Shown piece by piece: positions 1 to 11,486 of a stretch of 21,553 nucleotides of DNA. The DNA is from Mortierella sp. BCC40632. Its lineage: Eukaryota > Mortierellomycota > Mortierellomycetes > Mortierellales > Mortierellaceae. The DNA lies in assembly GCA_011634665.1 (NCBI GenBank), contig WAEK01000002.1, forward strand, positions 3,602,501-3,624,053, given 5' to 3'. The stretch's first letter is position 1, and the number at the start of each line of letters is the position of its first letter. The translations under genes were made by a program, and so were the position numbers. A model generated the notes under the pieces. That model was not told the DNA's origin and ran no database searches. It saw only the letters and a program-made list of their open reading frames with translations.

Positions 1-3000
1 CTACTCAAAGTGCCTAAATGTGAGTGCTATCAAATCAAACTGCCTGATACCATTTAGTTCGTCGTTAGTGCATCATGCCACTAACTTTATTGCGTTGTAC
101 ATGTTTGAATGCAAATAGTACAAAAATGGCGTTGTCTTCCTGGAGAAAGACGAGCTAGAGGCTGTTGGTAAGCAGGGTGAACAAAGGTTTAGAGGATCGG
201 ACAATTGTTGATACTGACTATTCAGTGAGACGTATCAGCTCCAAAGACTCATGTCATCGTATCTCATGGAATTACTCTTGATAGGAAACATACTGTCCTC
301 AAATGATATTGTGAGAATAAGAACTCATAACCAACTTGTGTTGGAAGGAGAATGGGATATTAGCGAGCTTTGCATCGAATTTTCGGATTCCATCTCTGGA
401 GAGCTTGAGCTTCACTATATTGAGCTCACGAACAATAGGATCGCGACACCAGAAAATACCGGTAAGAAAGGACGTGATGACATCGTACCATGGAGCAATG
501 GCTGCCTCAGTGACTCTCTTCAAGACACCAGCAACTTACGACTATGCTTTTTCTCATGGGTGACTCATAGAGATCGTAATTTATGGCGAGAGTAAACCAC
601 ATATCTGCATCGAGTTCGGCTATAAACTTCCAGCGCCTAAGGAATCTGCGACATCTGAGGACGCACCGACCATCTTGAGTGTGGTTATCAACCACAAGTT
701 CACTCACACTTTGACTTTGTGTGAGAAGAACGATCTCAACTACCTTGAACTCTGGGACATGCGCAATTGCAGCTCACTAAATATAGATCCGACAGCACCT
801 CATCAAGTCGAAAAGATGAATATACCCTACGCATCTACAACTTTTACAAAACTCGAAAAAAGTCCGATCATCTCCTTTATTTCAACCGCAGGATCTCTTG
901 TTGGTTTGAGTTCGGACAATGATAGAAGCTATCCTGTCAGAATTTACAAATGTGAAACCGTCGCTCCAGCCGACATGGATCCACTCAGGCCGATCAAGCT
1001 AGAACCAGTCCATGTGAGCGGTCTTACAGACTTTCATGGATGTTGTGGATTCTTCAACCGGGACGATGTTGATCCACAGGAGGAAGATGATAAGCTCATT
1101 GCTTGCGATGGCCAAACTGTATCCGTTTACAACACAGGCGACTCATGGGATCGAATCTATTCTATCGACTTCGGTACAGGTTTCGATCAAGAACTTGCGT
1201 CAGTGCTTGTATCAGGAGTGAGAGGCGGCTATTTTGTGTGGATGGGAGCATCGGATGTGGCGTCAATCTGGAATGCTGAAACGGGAAAGAATATCTCTCA
1301 TATCCCTCTTTCCCGCGTCAACCAGTGGATGGACTATTTGGCAAAGCTCTCCTACGATGGGACTCGAATTGCCGTCTGTTCAGTCTATGGCATCGATGTA
1401 TACGACACCGTTTCAGGAACAAAGTTCAATGGTTTCTTACCCAGCACCGACGAGAGTCACTATTCGCTCAATGTCCTTCGGGATCATTTCCTTCTATCGG
1501 TTACTGGACACGTACCAAAGGAAAATAGCCGCTTTCGTATTCACCGAGTTGTCAACATCCGGACGTTGATGGACGATCACCTTGACGTTTGTTTAGATGA
1601 TTATATCAACTACCCTCTGCCTCTCTCAAATGACAGATGGGGTCTTCGTATCCTCGGATCTTCCTTAGACTATCTCAAGGTCTATGACGGCTCCAAGACC
1701 ATCATGAGCCAGTCAGCCGAAGACCAGTGCCAGTTCCAGGAGCTTGAACTCGAAGAGATGTCAAACGGAAGCCGGAAAGACTATGTTATGGAATCAGGCG
1801 CTGTCTTTTCGGCGTGGATCTCACTCCAAGAAAGTGTCTTTGAGTATGTGGCTAGGATCTCGATGTCAGTCAAGTTTCCCGACCAGGATGAAGCACGCGT
1901 CTTGATTGGGGCTAACGAGATTGTTGGAAAGCACAAGCTCTGCTTTATTAAGAGCTCGTCTCAGATTGTACAGTTCACCTTGACTGAAGTGCATGTCTGG
2001 AACATCCCTTCGACAAAGGAGGAGGATTTTACTCTTGTAGCAAGTTGGCAAAACGGGTATGAGAACATGCTGGGCGGTGAAAATACTAGCAGCTGGGAAA
2101 TCCTTGGAACTCATTTCTGTGAACATTGTCGACGGCTCGAGTTTGAGTTCAATCCGACTTTTTACGAGACAGAAGATGGAGAAGAAGGAGAGGGAGGAGA
2201 TGAGGAAGATGAAGAAGAAGAAGAAGAAGAAGAAGGAGAGGAAGGAGAAGAGGAAGAGCAGGAAGGAGGAGAAAAGTCGGAGCGACAATCTAAGGATGAA
2301 GTGAACCCAATCCCAGAAGCGAGGGTTTTAGTGAAGACCGAAAAGGGTGATCAGGTCAAAAAGGACAATACCGACAACAATGAGAAGATTGGACTAACAG
2401 TCGATGAGAAAGGAGAAGGAAGTGAGGAACACGAAAATAAGGACGACGAGAACGATACAAAAACGAATAGTCCAACGAAATCAGGATTCGTGGTTCCTCG
2501 AACAGCTCGAGAGTTTTACGACTATTTGGTCAGCAACCCAACCTACCTTCAAAGCGTGGTCAATGGAGCCTTAATCCCCTATGTGTTCAGCACAGGAGAT
2601 CTCCTTAATGTCATCAGAACATTCTACAAGGAATTCATCTTCCCAGGATCCCCATTAGCCAGTTCATGCCTTTTACACATCACAACGGAGTGGGGTCAAT
2701 CCTTTGACGGCCTATTCGAGAATTTGCTTCGATCTTTATTGAGCCAAGATCAAGTCACTTGGATCCCTGAAGACTATTACATTGAAGATTCTAATCTCTT
2801 GGATCCTCTGATCGCGGCTTCAAGTGAATACCCGAAGGCCTTCAAAGCTACGAAGATCATTGCCGAGTATTGTATTATCCATGCCCATGAGCAGAGGAAC
2901 CTCGTGTTCTTGTCTCCGATTCTGGGACGTCTCAAACATTTCTTGGAGGTGTATCCTGAGTTTGCTCTAAGTACTCTGGAGCGTATTGCCTTCATTCCTA

Positions 3001-5284
3001 TAAAATCACGCAAATTCATTGTGGACAATCATCAGATTGCACATCCTCCAAGATTCCGCCTGAAATTCTGGAGACCCAATAGCCGTCCTTTGTACAAGAC
3101 AAAAAACCCTGTTCTCCAAGTCCATCCAGGAGTAGGAAATCAGAGCGCACAGAACCAACACTACAAAGGAGAGATTTTCACAGCCTCGTTTGATGCTCTG
3201 TGGCATTATCTGGACGAGTCTCGGAGAGTGGAGGCCGAGGAAGATATTCCGCCGATGAGTTTCCCAAGGATGCTGTTCGAGATGTTCAAACTCCGAGCCA
3301 GATTTACATCCAAACTCACGGTCGAGTATCATGACTTTACGATCGAGCATTGCGACAACCCGGCGATTGCAGCACTTGTTGAATACAAATGGTAATGCAT
3401 TTTTTTTGGATGCTTGAGTATTTTACTTTTGCTCTGACTCTTATTGTGGGTCGATATGAATAGCTCTTCGCAAGAAAGGGAATGAGCTCATCTTTGTTTA
3501 CCCCTTGCTTTATCCTCTTTTTTTTTCGGTCACCCATTACCCGCTGGTTTTCACCCTTGTCAGGAACACAATTGGATTTCCATACTGGCTTGTCCGGTTT
3601 ATCATCGAGTGTATCTTTTATACACTTGTACTCACCGCAGCTCTTCTCCAGGTGTACAACAATAATCGGCATGCGCTTGAAGGCATCTTCATAGCCATCA
3701 TTGCCTTTGTGATTCTCTTCTTTTTACTCGAGATTGGTCAAGCAAGGGACAATTGGAACCGATACAAAAAGTAATGAAAGGCTCTCTTTGAATACCTGAA
3801 GGATGCGGAGCAAATGTTCTTTATATCCACTCTTTCTACCAAGAGAGGTTGGAGAGGAGGAAAATGAGTGGCTCCAAATAGTATTGATAAGGTACTTACG
3901 CTCCTTGATTTTTTCTTGAATCTTTAGTTCTGGATACAATATTCTTGATGCTCTCGGCTTTGGACTTCCATTGGCGGCCAGTATCCAACAGCTTATAGTT
4001 CTCCAACAGAACCCAGAGGGTGCAGAGTCATTAATGGATGATCCCGGTAATAACAAACGCACTTGGTTACTCAGCTACTCAGTCTTGGTCGTACTCTTTC
4101 ATTTGGTAAGAATCTCTTTCGATAGACGAGCACTAGAAACTGTACCGCTTTGCTCTTGGTTGTCCATGGTTCACTCGATACCTCTTCTACTAACACTTGT
4201 TTGACCATTAACCTAGCTGTTCGAACTCCGTATCGCCAAAAGCATCTGCAAATATGTGACCATCATCCAGCAAGCCATTGTCCAGATCCGAGTCTTCTTC
4301 TTCATCTTTGCAGCAGGAATTGTGGCATTCGCATTGGCAATCATCCATCTACTTCGAGCATGTCCTGTCTATGTGTGCCAGCCTGATACCAAGCTTAAGA
4401 GTAACCCCTTTTTCGCTTTCTCGGCCACCTATTACTTTATGGTAAGGATATCACACCCTACTCCCCAAAAGGTCCCGGTGCTGTGGAATCATTGTATCAG
4501 GGGGCGCTGGTGACTAATCCGCGACTCCTCACCCCTTTATCCCTCAACCAACAGGGAGGAATGTATGACCCGGTTAGTGATGAGTTTGAAAGTGAGAACT
4601 GGGCATTCCATATCATGATGATCATCTACTTTTTCTTTACGGTCATTCTTATGCTCAATGTGTTGATTGGTAAGTGTAGTATAAGATTCACAACACCATC
4701 TGTGTCCTAACCTGAGGTTATCGTTCGTTCATTGACCCTCTCTCTCTCTCTTTCATTGCTACTTTAACTACCTCTCTTCCTTAGCACTGATCAACAAGGC
4801 ATTTGAGAAAGGAGATGATGGTTGGCGATTGACATGGGTCGAGAACCGACTAAGATACATTGAGAGTGCTGAGAACCTCTCCTACAATATTCCAGGTAAC
4901 CGAGTCAAGATGTGCTTCAAGTGTTGAGGACATCGAAAGGAACAACCAGATGCTCTTCTCTCTGTTTCTTTCCCAACTCTCCATGGGCCTCACCAATTTT
5001 CCCCCCTCTTCCTATTCTTCTTCTAAACTCTTGTAGGATTCCGTCGAACGTACAACATCTTCCCCAAGGAGATCTACTTTTCACTCCCTTCAAGGATCAT
5101 TAAGGAATACCAGGCCAAGGTTGAAGAGAATATCCAAAAGGTGGAGGAGACATCCAAGGAAGACAATGGAGCCTTGGTTCAAGCGCTTCGAGAGCAGATT
5201 GAGGATATGAGGAGACATCAGGAGGACCAGCTCGTCGAACTGAAGCGACTAATTCTTGAGTCGAGGAAAGCACCGGAGTCATAG
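1..5284 (+). CDS. Copy 1: WD40-like propeller / TRP-type ion channel, 5' end missing
   Basis: Predicted membrane cation channel, first exons lost off the left edge. Model: join(<1..19,119..167,285..461,571..3391,3564..3770,3928..4105,4217..4441,4555..4669,4785..4895,5037..5284). All introns are GT-AG and the frame stays open for 1382 codons to TAG at 5282-5284. The large exon 571-3391 holds a WD40-like propeller (motifs IWNAETGKNISHI, SYDGTRIAV, IDVYDTVSGTK), a CEHC motif, an acidic stretch and a helical region. The segment NPAIAALVEYKWNTIGFPYW resembles the TRP pre-S1. Six hydrophobic helices follow: two in exon 8, one in exon 9, S4 across exons 9-10, S5 in exon 10, S6 in exon 11. A pore loop YYFMGGMYDP precedes S6, which ends NVLIALINKAFEK, a TRP/PKD-like signature. 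The tail is a charged coiled coil with one RRHQEDQLVEL unit. Domain names come from motif reading; no search was run. This is the cleanest of the three copies. Confidence 0.85.
462..570 (+). other. Copy 1 intron 6 (exitron-like segment)
   Basis: This 109-base GTAAGA...TAG segment separates exon 6 from the propeller exon. Removing it joins GAAAATACCG to AGATCG and keeps the frame open on both sides. Left in, the frame runs to a stop at 593-595. The copy 2 counterpart differs at one base in 109, although the flanking exons differ far more. The copy 3 counterpart is 108 bases and open in frame. Confidence 0.75.
2165..2470 (+). repeat. Acidic low-complexity coding insert of copy 1
   Basis: Inside exon 7 of copy 1, between the propeller (ending near a CEHC motif) and the helical region starting FVVPRTARE. 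GAA/GAG/GAT codons dominate, with an almost pure GAA run around 2203-2245 encoding a polyglutamate block, followed by a charged Lys/Glu/Asp/Asn stretch. Copy 2 keeps only a short acidic remnant (exon 7 is 216 bases shorter). In copy 3 the equivalent DNA is frame-shifted. It is probably a flexible linker prone to replication slippage. Confidence 0.85.
4106..4463 (+). repeat. Near-identical tract shared with copy 2 (intron 9 to start of intron 10)
   Basis: Intron 9 (4106-4216) differs from the copy 2 intron (12076-12186) at two of 111 bases. Exon 10 from about 4277 and the first 22 bases of intron 10 are identical to copy 2 for roughly 187 bases. Neighbouring exon 9 and introns 8 and 11 have clearly diverged, so this is a local homogenised patch. 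Confidence 0.8.
4188..4194 (+). other. Branch-site match TACTAAC in intron 9 of copy 1
   Basis: A perfect TACTAAC lies 22 bases upstream of the intron end at 4216. The same heptamer is at 12158-12164 in copy 2. It supports the splice model and a fungal origin. Confidence 0.6.
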
Positions 5285-6561
5285 AACAGAAAGAGAGGAC
5301 GGAGAGAAGGAAAAGGAGGGAATGAAAGGATAGGTTCTCCCCCTCCCCCTTCTTCTTTTTGAATAGTGTAACATATTTTCACTAAAACTATATACCTGGC
5401 TTTTTTTTTTTTTTTTTTTTTCTTCTTGGGAGATGAATCGTTGTTGGCATCTAGCAGTAAATAAGGTACAGAAAGAAAGAAAGGAAAAAAGAAAACAAGA
5501 AAAAAAAGAAAAAAAAGAAAAAGAAAAAGAAAGAAAGGTAGCTAAGAAGGATCTTTTATGCATGACCTAACAGTCTCTCTTAAATACTCTACAAACCTTT
5601 GCGGTGTTGTGAGAATGATCGTTTGCCATGGCACTACGCAGGATTACACCTTATTGTCTCGATCGGATTCCCAATCACGATCTTTGGGGACTCAACGGCC
5701 GTGCTTTTGGCTGGGATGACCGTCAGAAATTAGTCAATTGATGTATGGTGAAGAGAGTCTACCCAAGAACAACAAAGGACACGACCATAATATGGCAGAT
5801 AGGCTAGAGAAAATAAGGCCGGGAGACAGAGAAGAGAAAAGGTAAATACCGGGTTGAGTCAACCAGCAGTGTGTGGTGCAGAGTATGTCAATAGTATTCT
5901 CTTCACCTGTAACCACTCGCTGTAATAGCCAGATGGCCAAAGGGGCATTGGAAGGCTGTATGACCTTCATTTACGAGAAAAGAGCATGCTCCATATGAGA
6001 ACAGCACCCACCGAGGCGTGTGCGACAGGGTGAAGGTCCAAATATGCTTAAATGACCCAGACCTCCCTCTTAGTCGTTCTCTTCCACCTCTTTACCCGAC
6101 CCCTAAACGAGTACTACTCCGCTTATAATCCTTCACCTCCCCATGCAAGGGAAATTTTAGAGACAGCCAGGCTAAGAGTCATGGGGGTTGAACCCAGGAT
6201 CCAAAGTGGATTGTCCCGTTATGTGGTACTGAAACTTAATAGCTGATTCAGGAGCCAATGTGCCAACAAAACGGGTCTTGGTGGAGGCTTCCGGTCACTG
6301 TATCCTTCTCTGTCGTCCCTTGGATCAGCAGCACTGGTTTACCGAATGTATCCCCTCTCATAGCAAACGGATCGTGTACCTGAAGATACAAACGAGCAGC
6401 ACTAGCCGAAGATTAGGCTCGATAGTGTACAAACAGGACAAGCGGTTACAGGGTTTCCTTCGAAAGACTCACTTTGAGGTTGCACCAACATAGTCTAGGC
6501 AACCTCAAATGTTTGTTGGATGCCTTAGCTTTGACCACTGTTGTCAGCTGACAGTGTGGTC

Positions 6562-6562
<1 letters not shown>

Positions 6563-6600
<38 letters not shown>
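6563..6600 (+). repeat. Poly-A tract, 38 bases
   Basis: Uninterrupted A run directly after GTGTGGTCC. The homologous place near 21488 at the right edge has only a short T run, so the tract is specific to the flank of copy 2. It may be a slippage product, a retroposed tail or an assembly-limited length. Confidence 0.95.
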
Positions 6601-6605
<5 letters not shown>

Positions 6606-7269
6606 TTCTGAGGAAGAATGGAACTCGATTTGCTTCATCTCTCTTTGAGAAGCAAAGAGCTCCTCCCGATGCAGACAACCAGGGTGCAGCTCCGGCTCAC
6701 ACAACTCAGTCAATTGTCTATACCATAGTGAACATTTTTCTATAATTGTCCATCTCTTTACAAGGAAAGGAGGTTGCTTGTTTGGATGATATCAATTCAC
6801 CTCATGTGTCCGTCTGTCAAGTGCAGCTCCAAGTTTGGACCCTTACCCTATCTCTTGGATTGCGGTTTCTCTCTGATCTGACGCATATGATGGGACGTCG
6901 GATGTGGATGATAGTCGACTCATGACTGTTAAGAGAGAATGGGAGGCCTCTGAGTCTTTTGTTATAACTTCCTTCTATCAGGCTGGCCTTTGACAGTAGA
7001 ATAATACTCTGCTGAGAGAAGAGGTTCCTGAGCGACCTACGCAGAGCACATTGATCCCCATAGAAAAAGTAAAAAAAAAAAAGATACTCTTTAAGTTCTC
7101 ACTGCTAAGTATGGTATGAGAGGCCAAGTAACGCAAGACCTCATGTGGTCACAAGAGGAAGGGGGAGGGGCCTGGATAGATACGATTCTCGGTTAGTCGA
7201 TGCACCAGCAGGGGGGTAGTAAACAACCAGAAACAACAAAAACCTTATTTTTTTTCCACAACCCATGGT

Positions 7270-7406
7270 CTCCCCGCAGAGTAGAAATAACAGCCAAGAA
7301 CGCACACCTTTCTCTACTCCTTCATCCCCCTTCTTCTCTCTCGAGTCATTCACATCACTCCTGTTCCTACTCCCTCTTGCTTCCCCAATCTCTCCCGAGC
7401 CACAGG
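7270..7406 (+). promoter_or_regulatory. C/T-rich leader upstream of copy 2
   Basis: Strongly pyrimidine-rich stretch ending directly at the ATG, typical of fungal promoter/5' UTR sequence. The last 25 bases before the ATG (CCCCAATCTCTCCCGAGC followed by CACAGG) are nearly identical to those before copy 3. No TATA box or start site can be fixed by eye. Confidence 0.45.
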
Positions 7407-7600
7407 ATGGATATCTCAACTGAGAAGGACGCAAAATCATCCCTGTCCTCTACCAACAGCAGTGGCGCCCCTGTAGCTGTTCAGGGCAATGGTTCAACAA
7501 ACGCGCCAGAAGTCGCGAAGGCCTCAGGAAGTATGAGATATTCTGATAAACTATAAGAGAGACAAAAAGGTGAGATGAGGTTCCATCTAATGTTTACATC

Positions 7601-7635
<35 letters not shown>

Positions 7636-7797
7636 GAAAGGCATAGTCCACAGACTCTACTTCAAGAAAAATCCCATCAATAACTTGAGAGGGTAGGCGT
7701 CCCCACTAACAAATGTCTCTCTTGCGCTCTCGCAGCAAACTCTTGATTGGGGTAATGTAATTCAGGGTCTTGTTCATTCTTTCTTCCTAACGACTTT

Positions 7798-7845
<48 letters not shown>

Positions 7846-10800
7846 GCAACATCCCCGGTTACTATCAAGAGTAATACCCCATGGAAGGTATTCTCTTCCT
7901 TTCTTGTCTTTCATTTATCCAGCTCTCTCATTACTAGAGATCCCAACAGACTACAAACTAATCCTTTCTGCGCAATATCCATCGCGACTCACCAATTTAG
8001 TGCTCAATACCCTGCGAGAGAATTCCACATGGATCATACTGGATTGTCTTCGGTGTTTCGCGCAAAAGAGGAAAACAGAGTGCCTTGACATCGTTTATGA
8101 CGTCCGAGGGAGCTTTGATGAAAGACCATTCAAAATATTTGAATGTAGGAGCCGTCACGGCAAATGTCAGATACCATGTAATTCGTCGTTGGCGTGTCTT
8201 GCCGCTAATGCTCTTATATGTTGGATATGTCTGATTTCAAATAGTACAAGACTGGTGTTGTCTTCCTGGAGAAGGACGAACTAGAGACCGTTGGTAAGCA
8301 GGGTGGACAAAGGACAAAAGGACTGGGTGAATGTTAATTACGATTTCTCTGTGAGATGTACCGACTCCAAAGACTCACATTAGTACGACTCTTCGGAAAG
8401 CGTCTGATAGGAAATTTACTGTCCTCAAACGAGATCGTCAGAATAAGACCCTACAACCAGCTTTTAATAGAAGGTAAATGGGCATTCAGTGAGCTCCACC
8501 TTGAGTTTTCGGATACCGACTTTGGAGAGCTTGAGCTTCATTACGTTGAGCTCACGAACAATAGGATCGCGACACCAGAAAACAACGGTAAGCAAGGACG
8601 TGATGACATCGTACCATGGAGCAATGGCTGCCTCAGTGACTCTCTTCAAGACACCAGCAACTTACGACTATGCTTTTTCTCATGGGTGACTCATAGAGAT
8701 CGTAATTTATGGCGAGAGTAAACCACATATTTGCATTGAGTTCGGCTATCAACTTCCAGCGCTCAATGAGCCAGCTTCATCCAACAGCGCACCAACCATT
8801 GTAGATACCGCAATCAACCACAAGTTCACTCGCACTTTGACTTTGTGTAAGATGAACGATCTCAACTACCTTGAGCTTTGGGACATGCGCAGTTGCAGCG
8901 CACTAAAAGTGGATCCGACAGCACCACATCAAGTCGAAAAGATGACTATACCCTACGCATCTACAACTTTTACAAAGCTCGACAAAGATGCAATAGGTGT
9001 ATTCATTTCTACTGAAGGATCTCTTGTTGGTTTGAGCTCAGACAAGGAAAGGAGCTACCCTGTCAGAATTTACAAATGTACATCTGTGGCGCCAGTCGAC
9101 GCGGATCCACTCAAGCCAATTAGACTGGAACTAGTTCATGTGAGCGGTCTCGCTGACTTCCATGGATGCTGCGGTTTTTTCAACAAGGACCACATCGATC
9201 CACAAGAGGACGACGATAAGTTAATTGCTTGCGATGGCCAATCCGTATCCGTTTATAGCACGAATGGCTCTTGGGACCATATCTATTCTATCAATCTCGG
9301 TACAAGTTTCGATCAGGAACTTGCGTCAGCGCTTACATCAGGAGTGAGGGGTGGCTATTTTTTATGGATGGGAGTATCGGGCGTGGTGTCGATTTGGAAT
9401 GCTGAGACAGGAAAGAATATTTCTCATATCTCTTTCTCCCGTATCGGTCAGAGGAACGTCTACTTGACTAAACTCTCCTATGACGGAAGTCGAGTTGCCA
9501 TTTTTTCACTGGATGGCATCGATGTATATGACACCATCTCAGGAACAAGGTCCAATGGCTTTCTGCCAAGTACTGATAAGAGCCATTACACACTCAGCGT
9601 CCTTCAGGATCATTTCGTTCTGTCAGTCACTGGACATTCACCAAAAGAGAATAGCCGCTTTCGTGTTCACCGAATTGTCAATATCCGGACTTTGAAGGAC
9701 GATCATCTTGACATTTGTCTAGATGATTACAGCTACTACCCTCTGCCTCTCACGAATCATCGGTGGGTTTCACGTACCCCTGGGTCTTCCTTAGAATTTC
9801 TCAAGGTCTATGACGGCTCCAAGACCCTCAATAACGAACCAACCGAAGACCAATGCCAGTTGCAGGAGCTTGACCTTGAAGAGATGTCAAGAAAATTCCG
9901 GAAAGACTATATTTTGGAATCTGGGGCAGTCTTTTCGGCGTGGGTCTCACTCCAAGAGAGTGTCTCTAGATACGTTGCCAGGTTCTCGATGTCAGTCAAA
10001 TTCACCGACCAGGATGAGCCTCGCATCTTGTTGGGAGCTAAAGAAGTTAATGGCAAATATAAGTTCTGTTTTCTGAAGAGCTCGTCTCAGATTGTACTGT
10101 TCACCCTGAACGAAGTGAATGTCTGGAACATCCCTACAACAAAAGGCCAAGACTTCACAACAGCAACGAGTTGGCAGAACGGATATCAAAATATGCTGGG
10201 CGGTGAAAACATCAAAAGCTGGGAAATCCTTAGAACTCGATTTTGTGAACATTGTCGACAACTCGAGCTTGAGTTCAATGCAACTCCAATCAGGACAGTA
10301 GAAGTAGATGGAGGTGAAGAGAGAGAAGAGGGGCAGGAGAAATGGGACGGTGAAATCGACTCAGAATCAAGCAGCCCGACTAGAGCAGGATTTGTAGTCC
10401 CCCGAACAGCTCAAGAGTTGTACGACTATCTGGTCCTCAACCCAACTTATCTTCAAAGTGCGGTCAACGGAGCTTTATTCGTCTACGTGTTTATCTCAGG
10501 AGACCTTGTCGATGTTACAAGAGGATTCTACAATGGGCTCATCTTCCAGGGATCTTCACTAGCCAGCTCATGCCTTTTTTACCTCACCGCAGAGTGGGAC
10601 CAATCCTTTGACGGCCTATTCGAGAATTTGCTACGATCATTGTTGAGCCAAGATCAGGTCACTTGGATACCAGAAGAGTATTACATCGAAGGTTCCAACC
10701 CCTTGGATCTCTTGATTGCTGCTTCAAATGAGTACCCGAAAGCCTTTAAGACCACGAAGATCATTGCCGAATATTGTATTGTCCATGCCCATGAACAAAA

Positions 10801-11446
10801 GAACCTTGTATTCTTGTCTCCAATCCTGGGACGTCTCAAACATTTCTTGGAGGTGTATCCTGAATTTGCTCAAAGTACGCTGGAGCGTATTGCCTTCATT
10901 CCTATAAAGTCACGCAAGTTCATTGTGGGCAATCATCAGATCGCACACCCCCCAAGATTCCGTTTAAGGTTCTGGAGACCTAATCGCCGTCCTTTGTACA
11001 AAACGAAGAGCCCTGTTCTCCAAATCCATCCAGGGGCAGGAAACCAAAATCCACAGAATCAAAACTACAAGGGAGAGATTTTCGCAGCCTCGTTTGATGC
11101 TCTATGGCATTATCTGGACGAGTCTCGGAGAGTGGAGACTGAGACTGAGGGAAATGCTCCGCCGATGAGTTTCCCAAGGATGTTGTTCGAGATGGTCAAA
11201 CTACGAGCTAGATTTACATCCAAACTCACGGTCGAGTATCATGACTTTACGGTCGAGCATTGCGACAACCCGGTGATTGCAGCACTTGTTGAATACAAAT
11301 GGTAATGCAAGTTTGGATGTTTGGATGTCTGGATGATTCATCATTGCTCTGGCTCTTCGTGAATTCCTGTGAGCTGCCCTTCTTGAGAAAGAAGGAGATA
11401 AGCTCAATTACTTGTTGCTCTATTTTCTTTCTCTCTCTCTCTCTCT

Positions 11447-11486
<40 letters not shown>

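Larger units (their letters stand above)
5285..7406 (+). other. Intergenic region between copies 1 and 2, no supported gene
   Basis: About 2.1 kb with no open frame that I can assign. It holds a run of 21 T (5401-5421), an A/G-rich stretch (about 5466-5540), a 38-base poly-A (6563-6600) and the 12-base palindrome TGTCAGCTGACA (6542-6553). The stretch around 5878-5965 is similar to sequence downstream of copy 2 (about 13765-13840) and of copy 3 (about 21210-21290), so the 3' flank was duplicated with the gene. The stretch around 6478-6660 matches the right edge of the window. The last 140 bases form the leader of copy 2. Confidence 0.7.

Noticed and set aside
251..595. Open frame starting ATG at 251 as an independent small gene
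   Set aside because: The ATG lies inside intron 5 of copy 1 and the stop lies beyond intron 6. Homology shows these are exon 6 plus intron 6. The same applies to 8356-8721.
1866..2288. 140-codon minus-strand open frame
   Set aside because: It is antisense to the propeller/acidic exon. Its Phe/Leu/Ser-rich start is simply the complement of GAA/GAG repeats.
5466..5540. A/G-rich tract as a retroelement tail or origin
   Set aside because: No target-site duplication, no element body and no counterpart. Simple sequence is a sufficient explanation.
6181..6205. tRNA-like B-box / T-arm (minus strand GGGTTCAACCCCC)
   Set aside because: The T-arm pairs fairly well, but no matching acceptor strand, anticodon arm or A-box is found at the right distance. 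Treated as chance.
6260..6493. 77-codon open frame in the first intergenic region
   Set aside because: No recognisable domain, no conserved counterpart in frame in the other intergenic regions, and no splice context.
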